Positions 25,498 through 32,939 of a stretch of DNA of 64,000 nt are shown in pieces; position 1 is the stretch's first letter, and each line of letters starts with the position of its first letter. This stretch comes from Casp-actino5 sp049432165 (GTDB taxonomy: Bacteria; Actinomycetota; Acidimicrobiia; Acidimicrobiales; Ilumatobacteraceae): contig JBMTDQ010000001.1 in NCBI GenBank assembly GCA_049432165.1, positions 30,048 to 94,047 of the forward strand. The letters run 5' to 3'. The notes below the pieces were generated by a model. That model did not search any database. It had not been told where the DNA came from and saw only the letters and a list, made by a program, of their open reading frames with translations. The translations under genes were made by a program, and so were the position numbers.

Positions 25498-27326
25498 TGC
25501 TCGTCAACAATCTCAGCATCGACGATGTCGTCATCTGCTGACCCGTCAGCCGATCCTGAAGCCGAGGTTCCAGCAGCGTTATCGCGAGCGGCTGCCTCGT
25601 ACAGCTTCTGGCTGAACTCTTGGCTTGACGCCATGAGTTTCTCTGTTGCTTCCTTGATCGCTGACGTGTCGGCGCCCTCAAGTGCGGACTTCAGTTCAGC
25701 AAGTGGGCCTTCAACTGCAGCCTTCTCTTCTTCAGAAACATTCTCACCCTGTTCACGAAGCACTTTTTCTGTCTGGTACACCAGCGAATCAGCGTTGTTA
25801 CGCACCTCAGCCTCTTCACGACGAGCCTTGTCCTCTTCAGCATGAGCCTCGGCATCTTTCACCATCTGATCGATCGCATCTTTGTCAAGGGTCGACTGGC
25901 CAGTGATCGTCATCGACTGCTCTTTGTTCGTCGCACGATCTTTGGCTGCAACATGCACAATGCCATTTGCGTCGATGTCAAAGGTGACCTCAATTTGAGG
26001 CACGCCACGTGGCGCAGGTGGAAGGTCAACCAACTGGAACTTGCCAAGCGTCTTGTTATACGACGCCATTTCTCGTTCGCCCTGAAGCACATGGATCTCG
26101 ACCGACGGCTGCATGTCCTCTGCCGTGGTGAAGACTTCGGTCCGTTTTGTCGGAATGGTGGTGTTACGTTCGATGAGGCGTGTCATCACGCCGCCCTTAG
26201 TTTCAATTCCGAGGCTCAGCGGGGTGACGTCGAGAAGCAGAACGTCTTTCACATCACCGCGCAGAACACCAGCCTGAACAGATGCACCTACTGCAACAAC
26301 CTCGTCTGGGTTCACTGTCTTGTTTGGCTCTTTGCCGGTCATCGACTGAACGAGTTCAGTCACTGCTGGCATGCGGGTCGAACCACCAACGAGGATGACA
26401 TGGTGAAGATCACCCTTTGAGATTCCGGCGTCTTTCAGCGCTTGTTCGAAGGGAATGCGACAACGCTCAATGAGGTCGGCTGTCATCTCTTGGAATTTTG
26501 AACGTGACAGCGTCTCGTCAAGGTGCAGAGGTCCATCTGCGTTCGCTGTAATGAATGGAAGATTGATCTGTGTCGACTGAACTTGGCTGAGTTCGATCTT
26601 TGCTTTTTCTGCTGCTTCCTTCAAGCGTTGCATTGCCATGCGGTCACTCGACAGATCGACGCCCTGGGCATTCTTGAACTGAGTCACAAGCCAGTCGATG
26701 ATTCGCTGGTCCCAGTCATCTCCGCCAAGCACGGTGTCTCCGTGGGTTGACTTCACTTCAAAGACGCCATCACCGATTTCGAGAACCGAGACGTCGAAGG
26801 TGCCACCACCAAGGTCGAATACGAGGACCGTTTCATCTTCTGACCCTTTGTCGAGCCCGTACGCAAGAGCTGCTGCGGTCGGCTCGTTGATAATCCGGAG
26901 CACCTCGAGGCCGGCGATGGTGCCAGCTTCCTTTGTTGCGGTGCGCTGTGCATCGTCGAAGTAGGCAGGGACCGTGATCACCGCTTGGGTAACGGTGTCA
27001 CCAAGAAAGGCCTCAGCATCACGCTTGAGTTTCATGAGTGTTCGAGCAGAGATTTCTTGAGGGGTGTACTGCTTGCCATCAATGTCGTCGCTCTTCCAGT
27101 TTTCGCCCATGTGGCGCTTCACTGAACGGAAGGTGCGATCTGGATTGGTGATCGCCTGACGTTTTGCGACCTCTCCGACGAGAACTTCTCCGGCTTTCGA
27201 AAATGCAACTACTGAAGGGGTCGTGCGTGCGCCTTCTGAGTTTGGAATGACGACGGGCTCACCCGCTTCGAGAACTGCGACAACAGAGTTCGTTGTTCCG
27301 AGGTCAATACCGACTGCCTTTGGCAT
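25494..27326 (-). CDS. dnaK: Chaperone protein DnaK (Hsp70)
   Basis: ATP-dependent Hsp70 chaperone of 610 aa. Nucleotide-binding domain motifs are VGIDLGTTNSVVAVLE, TVPAYFDDAQRTATKEAG, VFDLGGGTFDVSVLEIG and VGGSTRMPAV; the interdomain linker is DVLLLDVTPLSLGIE; the substrate domain and an acidic lid close the protein. Length is normal for Actinobacteria. SD AAGGAG lies 9 nt upstream of the ATG in a leader of about 90 nt, in contrast to the leaderless starts common here. Transcription should be repressed by HspR at the upstream HAIR. Confidence 0.98.
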   Translation of the reverse strand: MPKAVGIDLGTTNSVVAVLEAGEPVVIPNSEGARTTPSVVAFSKAGEVLVGEVAKRQAITNPDRTFRSVKRHMGENWKSDDIDGKQYTPQEISARTLMKLKRDAEAFLGDTVTQAVITVPAYFDDAQRTATKEAGTIAGLEVLRIINEPTAAALAYGLDKGSEDETVLVFDLGGGTFDVSVLEIGDGVFEVKSTHGDTVLGGDDWDQRIIDWLVTQFKNAQGVDLSSDRMAMQRLKEAAEKAKIELSQVQSTQINLPFITANADGPLHLDETLSRSKFQEMTADLIERCRIPFEQALKDAGISKGDLHHVILVGGSTRMPAVTELVQSMTGKEPNKTVNPDEVVAVGASVQAGVLRGDVKDVLLLDVTPLSLGIETKGGVMTRLIERNTTIPTKRTEVFTTAEDMQPSVEIHVLQGEREMASYNKTLGKFQLVDLPPAPRGVPQIEVTFDIDANGIVHVAAKDRATNKEQSMTITGQSTLDKDAIDQMVKDAEAHAEEDKARREEAEVRNNADSLVYQTEKVLREQGENVSEEEKAAVEGPLAELKSALEGADTSAIKEATEKLMASSQEFSQKLYEAAARDNAAGTSASGSADGSADDDIVDAEIVDEQ

Positions 27327-27418
27327 CTGGTTGTGCTCCTTGTGTTGGTCACACTGCGTTGTGTGGGGGGTTTATCCACAGTGTATGACCAACAGAGAAT
27401 CACGCCAACCTCTGTAAC

Positions 27419-27451
27419 AGAAAACTTGAGTCGCTTAGACTCAAGTTTTCT
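27419..27451 (-). promoter_or_regulatory. HAIR operator of the dnaK operon (HspR-binding inverted repeat)
   Basis: A perfect 13-bp inverted repeat with a 7-bp spacer: arms 27419-27431 and 27439-27451, centred on CTTGAGT-N7-ACTCAAG, which is the published HAIR consensus without mismatch. It lies about 93-125 bp upstream of dnaK. On the minus strand the TTGAGT of the first arm could act as a -35 element, so HspR binding would block polymerase. It also sits just after the cdd stop on the same strand. Confidence 0.93.
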
Positions 27452-27466
27452 AAAACCGTTGCTATA

Positions 27467-27928
27467 TCAGGGTGAAAGGTGTTCAGGTCCAAACGAATCT
27501 GGTAGCAAACCGTTCATCGTGTACATGCCCAATAACCCGTCTCGACTACACGCGTAGATGATTGTTCCTTCGATCGCAAACTCACGGATCTTTTGCCGGC
27601 AACCTCCACACGAGGTCGCCAAACCCTCAGAATCACATACCGTAAGCACATACTTGGCTTCACGCTTACCGTCCGACGCCATCACCGCTAGCGCTGTTGC
27701 TTCAGCGCAGAGGCCCTGGGGGTAGGCCGAGTTCTCAATATTCGCCCCGATGTACATTTCGCCCGTCGGAGTCATCACCGAACACCCGACGTGATAGTTC
27801 GAATACGGGGCATGAGCGCGCGATTGCACATCAAGAGCAGCATCAAACAAGCTACGAAGCACATCGTCCATTTCTGCGGGTGGAACCGCTTGGTCGTACA
27901 CCGTTCGATCAGGTATCTGCTGAGTCAT
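27467..27928 (-). CDS. cdd: Cytidine deaminase
   Basis: Zinc enzyme that deaminates cytidine and deoxycytidine in pyrimidine salvage, 153 aa. SRAHAPYSNYHVGCSV is the substrate region; zinc and catalytic residues are in GLCAEATAL (C-A-E) and SCGGCRQKIREF (C-x-x-C); the C-terminus LLPDSFGPEHL is the family tail. ATG 27928 is supported by TATGGT (27935-27940, this strand) 6 nt upstream. It precedes the heat-shock operon on the same strand, but the HAIR region separates the two. Confidence 0.95.
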   Translation of the reverse strand: MTQQIPDRTVYDQAVPPAEMDDVLRSLFDAALDVQSRAHAPYSNYHVGCSVMTPTGEMYIGANIENSAYPQGLCAEATALAVMASDGKREAKYVLTVCDSEGLATSCGGCRQKIREFAIEGTIIYACSRDGLLGMYTMNGLLPDSFGPEHLSP

Positions 27929-27982
27929 AACCCAACCATACGCATCTGACAATCCCTAGCGAGTTACTCGACAGCAGAGCCA

Positions 27983-28936
27983 TTAACACGCCTCAACAAC
28001 ACCGATTTGTGACACATCATCAACCACCCATCCACCAGAACTCCTGATCAGACCAACTACACCTGCGGTTGCCACAACTGTCCCCCATTGGCCCTGCATG
28101 CCGCTAAAGGAGCCAAATCCAGCATCTTCAACCACACATAATGAGGCAACTGCTCGACCAGCGGTGTCAATACGCACCCCTGTCACAACGAGCTCCGCTT
28201 CGGTTATTACATCATCAGTCGGTGGCGTTATCGACGATCTCAACTGCTCACCAAGAACTCGAGCAAATCCACTTCGGTGCTCGAAGGCAGACGCCCAAGC
28301 AAACGACCCCGCTCCCTCTGACACTGCCTGTCGTTGAGTGTTCCAGGCGAGCCTCAGCACCTGCGACACATTCTCCGTGGTTGCCGAGTCAGCCGTCTCA
28401 CTCACCGCTATTGACCCACCAACCCACCTGACGACCTGCAACACATCAGAACCGTTCGGTTCCTCGATCTCGGCTGAAGAGTTCCCGTCACCCTCATCAG
28501 AATCCATCGCATCTCGATCATCGCCAACGAATCCTCCTGGTTCAGCATCGGGCGATTCGACATCGACGATGACCTCAACATCTTCGATCGCCTCGACATC
28601 TGCGTTTACCACCGGCGGATCCCCCAAGAGAAGGAGTTCGAGTCGCAATGGCGGAACGTCTGGTTCCGGCAATTCACGGGAGTCGACCGAGGGGGTATCT
28701 GACCTGCCTTCTGATACCGAATCGGGGAACACCTGCGAAGTCGGTTCGATAGCAATGGTTGAGGGAACCGCAGGTGCTCCGACACCGAAGGCTGACGAAG
28801 ATGCATCGACGGATGAGATTCCTGACGGCGCCGGCCAGAATCCGATCAGCATCGTGGCGCCAACGGCAACCGACACGGGTACCGACCACTGTCGCCTGGA
28901 TTCAGTAAACGCCACCTCTTCCTGGTGCTCAAACAC
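27983..28936 (-). CDS. Uncharacterised membrane-anchored acidic protein
   Basis: A 317-residue protein I do not recognise. One hydrophobic helix near the N-terminus (about 17-36) should anchor it; residues 60-165 are acidic and Pro/Ser-rich, probably disordered and outside the cell; the C-terminal 140 residues look folded (alternating helix and strand, ending SSGGWVVDDVSQIGVVEAC) and resemble small extracytoplasmic accessory domains. The minus frame is preferred over a plus-strand shadow because TAGTCT (28943-28948) sits 6 nt before GTG 28936 and because of the membrane anchor. Divergent from the MazG-like gene. Confidence 0.65.
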   Translation of the reverse strand: MFEHQEEVAFTESRRQWSVPVSVAVGATMLIGFWPAPSGISSVDASSSAFGVGAPAVPSTIAIEPTSQVFPDSVSEGRSDTPSVDSRELPEPDVPPLRLELLLLGDPPVVNADVEAIEDVEVIVDVESPDAEPGGFVGDDRDAMDSDEGDGNSSAEIEEPNGSDVLQVVRWVGGSIAVSETADSATTENVSQVLRLAWNTQRQAVSEGAGSFAWASAFEHRSGFARVLGEQLRSSITPPTDDVITEAELVVTGVRIDTAGRAVASLCVVEDAGFGSFSGMQGQWGTVVATAGVVGLIRSSGGWVVDDVSQIGVVEAC

Positions 28937-29010
28937 AGAAGCAGACTAGAGAAGGACATCTTTGTCGTGCCGTCGAATTTTCCACTGGCTGAGCGCACTA
29001 CGGTCGTGGT

Positions 29011-29289
29011 GTGAATCTTCGCGAACTTCAAGATGTCATCGATGCCACGTACGGTGAGCGCGACCGTGAGCGGGGAGTCGCCCCTACAGTCGCCTGGCTA
29101 TGTGAGGAACTCGGGGAACTTGCTCAGGCGGTTCGAAAGGGAACACCAGCCGAAGTGGAACACGAGTTCAGCGACGTACTGGCGTGGATCGCGACTCTTG
29201 CAAACCAAGTTGGCGTCGACCTTACCGATGTCGTCGATCGGTACCGAGAAGGTTGCCCTAAGTGTTCAGCCCTGCCCTGCGCGTGCTGA
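29011..29289 (+). CDS. MazG-like nucleotide pyrophosphohydrolase
   Basis: A 92-residue all-alpha NTP pyrophosphatase-type protein. LCEELGELAQAVRKG supplies the ExxE metal motif and HEFSDVLAWIATLANQ the ExxD pair. It ends CPKCSALPCAC, a Cys-rich tail that may bind zinc. It is expected to hydrolyse non-canonical or excess (d)NTPs. TACGGT (28999-29004) is 6 nt before the GTG start. The downstream asd gene is convergent, 10 bp away. Confidence 0.87.
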   Translation: MNLRELQDVIDATYGERDRERGVAPTVAWLCEELGELAQAVRKGTPAEVEHEFSDVLAWIATLANQVGVDLTDVVDRYREGCPKCSALPCAC

Positions 29290-29299
29290 GACGAGTTTT

Positions 29300-30319
29300 C
29301 TAGACCAGAAGTTCTGCAATCTGAATTGCGTTGAGGGCAGCACCTTTTCGAAGGTTGTCGTTCGCAACGAACAGCGCCAGACCTCGATCACCATCAACCG
29401 ACGGATCACGGCGCACCCGACCCACGTAACTCGGATCGCGCCCCGCTGCTTCAAGGGGTGTGGGAACATCCCGCAGTTCAACTCCGGGAGCCGCTGACAA
29501 CAACTCAACGGCACGTTCCACAGAAATTGAGCGCTCAAATTCGAGGTTCATCGATAACGAGTGGCCAGTGAATACGGGGACGCGAACGCAGGTGCCAGAA
29601 ACTCGCAACTCAGGAATACCGAGAATCTTGCGACTCTCATTGCGGAGTTTTTGCTCCTCATCAGTTTCAAGCGACCCATCCGAGACCATCGATCCAGCGA
29701 GTGCGAGCACGTTAAAGGCGATCGTGTCAGCAAACTTTTTCGCGGGAGGGAAATCAACCGACCGGCCATCATGCGTAAGCGCAGCAGCATGAGGAGCAAC
29801 CGCCTGCGCCTGAATGTCAAGATCTTCAACGCCAGCTAAGCCACCGCCAGAAACCGCTTGGTACGTCGAGGCGATCAGTCGAATCAGGCCCGCTTCGGTG
29901 TGCAGAGGCTTGAGAACTGGCATCGCTGCCATCGTCGTGCAATTTGGGTTCGCAATGATCCCTTTCGGAATATTGGCTACTTCCTCCGGATTGACTTCGC
30001 TCACGACAAGCGGAACCTCAGGATCCATTCGCCAGGCCGAGGAGTTATCAATGACGGTCACTCCAGCAGCAGCGAATCGAGGGGCAAGTTCTCGTGACGA
30101 GGTTGCACCTGCGGAAAACAGCGCAACTTCAAGCCCCGAAGGATCGGCCGTCGATGCATCTTCAACAACGATGCTTGATCCATTCCACTCGATGGAACTA
30201 CCAGCTGAGCGGGCTGACGCGAAGAATCGAATTTCCTCTACCGGAAATCCGCGTTCGACCAAGAGACGTCGCATCACGCCTCCTACCTGACCTGTTGCAC
30301 CAACTACTCCAATGCGCAT
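29300..30319 (-). CDS. asd: Aspartate-semialdehyde dehydrogenase
   Basis: Reduces aspartyl-4-phosphate to aspartate semialdehyde, on the route to lysine/diaminopimelate, threonine and methionine. A 339-aa protein with nucleotide-binding GVVGATGQVGGVMRRLL, catalytic Cys in IIANPNCTTMAAMPVL (near 129) and a substrate His in VPVFTGHSLSMNLEF. TAGCCT (30326-30331, this strand) lies 6 nt before the ATG, so it has its own promoter even though lysC is upstream on the same strand with a methyltransferase gene in between. Confidence 0.96.
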   Translation of the reverse strand: MRIGVVGATGQVGGVMRRLLVERGFPVEEIRFFASARSAGSSIEWNGSSIVVEDASTADPSGLEVALFSAGATSSRELAPRFAAAGVTVIDNSSAWRMDPEVPLVVSEVNPEEVANIPKGIIANPNCTTMAAMPVLKPLHTEAGLIRLIASTYQAVSGGGLAGVEDLDIQAQAVAPHAAALTHDGRSVDFPPAKKFADTIAFNVLALAGSMVSDGSLETDEEQKLRNESRKILGIPELRVSGTCVRVPVFTGHSLSMNLEFERSISVERAVELLSAAPGVELRDVPTPLEAAGRDPSYVGRVRRDPSVDGDRGLALFVANDNLRKGAALNAIQIAELLV

Positions 30320-30368
30320 TCCGGCAGGCTAACGGCGCACACCGGCGAGCAGTCGCTCTACAGAAGGT

Positions 30369-31193
30369 TCAGACCACAGTTGCGGTGATCCACCAATGGT
30401 TCTGGTTGATGCCGTCGAAGCGTCCACGTCGGAACGCCCCATGAAGATCGTCAACAGGGCCACCTGACCAGATCGTCACCCCGTCAATCGAACCACCAAG
30501 TGTGTCGAGCACTTGCCTCGGCGAAATTCGACTTACCTGCCATGCCAACCGAGTAATCGAGCGACGTTGGCTCAACCACTCACCGATTCGCGGCAAGCGA
30601 AATGCGTTCCGCACAACAATGCCGAGTGGCAACAGCAAGGGATCAAGACGTGAAGGCCCACGGAAGTTCAGCGCAATACGACCTCCAGAGCGAGTCACAC
30701 GAACCGCCTCGCGAGCCAAATTCAATGCATCGCCTTGCGCGCAATGCTGCAAGGTGAGATAACTGAATGCAAAGTCGACTGAGTCATCATCAAGGGCCAG
30801 TGACCGACCGTCGGCAACCTCGAGGGTGCGCAGATGATCTGCCCGACCAAATCTTGACACGGTCTCGTGACAGCGCTCGAGAAAACCAATATCAAGGTCG
30901 GCAGCGATGACGTCGTTGAACTCTCGCGTAAATGCTGCCGTCATTCGCCCAATGCCGGACCCAATTTCAATCATCGTTTGCTGATGGTTATTTGGATCAC
31001 GAAGCCCGAAGGCCTCTAGGTACGCGGGCACCTCTTCATCACCAGTGGCGACAAAATCGGCAAGAGTGAGATGATCGCCAGTGGCATTGTTGAACACCCA
31101 ACCTGTCTCTCGAACAACCTCATCGGCACTCGTATGCCGATCCGAAACACGACCGGCCACCTTCCAAGCTATGAGTTGAGATCGAGGGCGCAT
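30369..31193 (-). CDS. Class I SAM-dependent methyltransferase
   Basis: A 274-residue Methyltransf_11/25-type enzyme. Motif I is MIEIGSGIGRMTAAFTREF, with an acidic end of strand 2 (IAADLDIGFLE), and motif IV-like SVDFAFSYLTLQHCAQGD is followed by RVTRSGGRIALNFRG. The substrate is unknown; the fold family includes small-molecule methyltransferases. The start is unsettled: ATG 31193 and GTG 31223 are both possible and neither has a clear ribosome or promoter signal. It is inserted between lysC and asd, which are usually adjacent. Confidence 0.78.
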   Translation of the reverse strand: MRPRSQLIAWKVAGRVSDRHTSADEVVRETGWVFNNATGDHLTLADFVATGDEEVPAYLEAFGLRDPNNHQQTMIEIGSGIGRMTAAFTREFNDVIAADLDIGFLERCHETVSRFGRADHLRTLEVADGRSLALDDDSVDFAFSYLTLQHCAQGDALNLAREAVRVTRSGGRIALNFRGPSRLDPLLLPLGIVVRNAFRLPRIGEWLSQRRSITRLAWQVSRISPRQVLDTLGGSIDGVTIWSGGPVDDLHGAFRRGRFDGINQNHWWITATVV

Positions 31194-31242
31194 CAGAGAA
31201 GATTCTCGCACATCAGGGCGCACGGCAACTGTGTACGAGTGG

Positions 31243-32493
31243 TCACTTGCGTTCGGGTAAGGGAGCGGAATATGACTCGCCTGAGTCCAAACCGAATTCG
31301 GTGTGGAGACTGCGCGCAGCAGTCTCAAGATCGCTCGCCGCAATCACCACAGAAATGCGAATTGTTGACGTCGAGATCATCTGAATGTTGACGTTCGCGT
31401 CGGCGAGGCAACGGAACATTCGGGCAGCGATGCCGGGCGAAGTTTTCATACCTGCACCGACCAGCGAAACCTTCGCGATCTCGTCGTCTCGGGTGACACC
31501 CACTGCCGACATTTCGGTTGCAACTCGTGAGACGATCTCTTCAGCGACTTTGAGGTCAGCGGACGGAACCGTGAATGAGATATCAGTCGTTCCCTCCGTT
31601 GACGTGTTCTGAACGATCATGTCAACGTTGACGTTCGAATCGGCAAGTGGCTCAAACAAGGTTGCTGAAATACCTGGTCGATCTGGAACACCGAGCACGG
31701 TGAGTTTCGCCTCGCTCGCATCGGTGACAACACCGGAAATAATTGGATCTTCCATTGAAGGCTCCTCAGAGGTCACCCACGTTCCGTGCTCCCAAGTAAA
31801 ACTCGAACGCACGTGAAGAGGGACATTGTGATTTCGGGCAAATTCAACTGAACGCAGAGCAAGCACTTTTGATCCGGCGCCTGCCATCTCAAGCATTTCG
31901 TCGAAGTTGATTCGTGACAATTTGTGTGCTTGGGGAACGATTCGAGGATCAGCAGAGAACACACCGGTCACGTCGGTATAAATCTCGCAAGAATCGGCAT
32001 CTAGCGCCGCTGCAAGTGCGACGGCCGTGGTATCGGAGCCGCCTCGGCCAAGAGTCGTGATTTCACGGTCCGTGGACACGCCTTGAAAGCCGGCGACCAC
32101 GCAGACATGCCCGTCACTCAAGGCGTCTCGAAGGCGATCACCCTTGACTTCAAGAATCTTTGCCTTGCCGTGGGCCGTATCAGTGATGATGCCAACTTGG
32201 CTTCCCGTGAAGCTCATGGCGTCAATTCCGCGTTCGGCGAGTGCCATACACAACAGCGACATCGAGACACGTTCACCCGTCGTCAACAACATGTCCATCT
32301 CGCGGCCAGGGTGAACCGTTGAGACATCATTTGCAAGTTTCAGCAGGTTGTCGGTCGATTTCCCCATTGCCGAGACAACAACAACGACGTCTGCACCACG
32401 CTGACGGGTGTACGCAACATGATCCGCGACCGCTCGCATGCGATCGGGATCAGCAACCGAAGTGCCGCCGTACTTTTGGACGATGAGTGTCAC
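31243..32493 (-). CDS. lysC: Aspartate kinase
   Basis: First step of the aspartate amino-acid family, 416 aa. The kinase domain opens VQKYGGTSVADPDRM and has FTGSQVGIITD, LGRGGSDTTAVALAAAL and CEIYTDVTGVFSADPRIV; two C-terminal ACT domains (from about 265; VTVLG-type and SLVGAGMKTSPGIAARMF) suggest feedback control by lysine/threonine. Such genes often also produce a separate beta subunit from an internal start, not tested here. GTG start; TAGGCT lies 9 nt upstream, a little farther than usual for this window. Confidence 0.96.
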   Translation of the reverse strand: MTLIVQKYGGTSVADPDRMRAVADHVAYTRQRGADVVVVVSAMGKSTDNLLKLANDVSTVHPGREMDMLLTTGERVSMSLLCMALAERGIDAMSFTGSQVGIITDTAHGKAKILEVKGDRLRDALSDGHVCVVAGFQGVSTDREITTLGRGGSDTTAVALAAALDADSCEIYTDVTGVFSADPRIVPQAHKLSRINFDEMLEMAGAGSKVLALRSVEFARNHNVPLHVRSSFTWEHGTWVTSEEPSMEDPIISGVVTDASEAKLTVLGVPDRPGISATLFEPLADSNVNVDMIVQNTSTEGTTDISFTVPSADLKVAEEIVSRVATEMSAVGVTRDDEIAKVSLVGAGMKTSPGIAARMFRCLADANVNIQMISTSTIRISVVIAASDLETAARSLHTEFGLDSGESYSAPLPERK

Positions 32494-32514
32494 AAGTCCA
32501 AAAGCCTACGGGCG

Positions 32515-32859
32515 TCACGAACGGTCGGCGACCGTTAACGACACAACATCGAATTCGAGAAGCGAAGCGCCGGTTGCAACGGGATGCTGGGGTTTTGCGT
32601 CTCCTGACCCTTCATCGGTGTGCGTTTCACGGTGCTGATGCGCAAAGGCCTGCCCACTTCGCCATGCTTGAAATGCTTCTTCGCTTTCCCATCGCGTCAC
32701 TACGAAGTAACGATCATCCCCAGCGGTCGGCCGAAGCAGCATGAACTCCTCGAAGCCAGGCTGGTTATCAACCATGCCTGCGCGTGCCGCAAACCGAGCT
32801 TCAAGTTCGGGACCTGCACCTTCGGGTACCTCAATTGCGTTGATTTTTACGACTGACAT
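32515..32859 (-). CDS. Antibiotic biosynthesis monooxygenase (ABM)-domain protein
   Basis: A 114-residue dimeric ferredoxin-like protein of the ABM superfamily (MSVVKINAIEVPEGAGPELE, PGFEEFMLLRP, RYFVVTRWESEEAFQAW). Actinobacterial relatives include heme-degrading MhuD-like enzymes, but the C-terminal Asn/His/Trp arrangement is not decisive and the heme role is only possible. ATG 32859 starts the family-typical N-terminus; ATG 32895, 6 nt after AAGAGG, would add 12 residues. Divergent from the molybdenum hydroxylase gene. Confidence 0.78.
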   Translation of the reverse strand: MSVVKINAIEVPEGAGPELEARFAARAGMVDNQPGFEEFMLLRPTAGDDRYFVVTRWESEEAFQAWRSGQAFAHQHRETHTDEGSGDAKPQHPVATGASLLEFDVVSLTVADRS

Positions 32860-32927
32860 GTCTGCATCGTCGCGCAACTTCGACATCATGGCCATATCTT
32901 GCCTCTTAGCCAGCGAATGAGCGCCGA

Positions 32928-32933
32928 TATTCT
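32928..32933 (+). promoter_or_regulatory. Leaderless-type -10 box of the molybdenum hydroxylase gene
   Basis: TATTCT stands exactly 6 nt before the ATG, and no Shine-Dalgarno sequence is present, so transcription probably starts at or next to the start codon. Confidence 0.55.
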
Positions 32934-32939
32934 GACGGT

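Noticed and set aside
28338..28949. A 203-codon open frame on the plus strand opposite the membrane protein gene
   Set aside because: Low-complexity Ser/Thr-rich translation without domain or start signal. The minus frame has a membrane anchor, a folded-looking C-terminus and a TAGTCT box 6 nt before its GTG.
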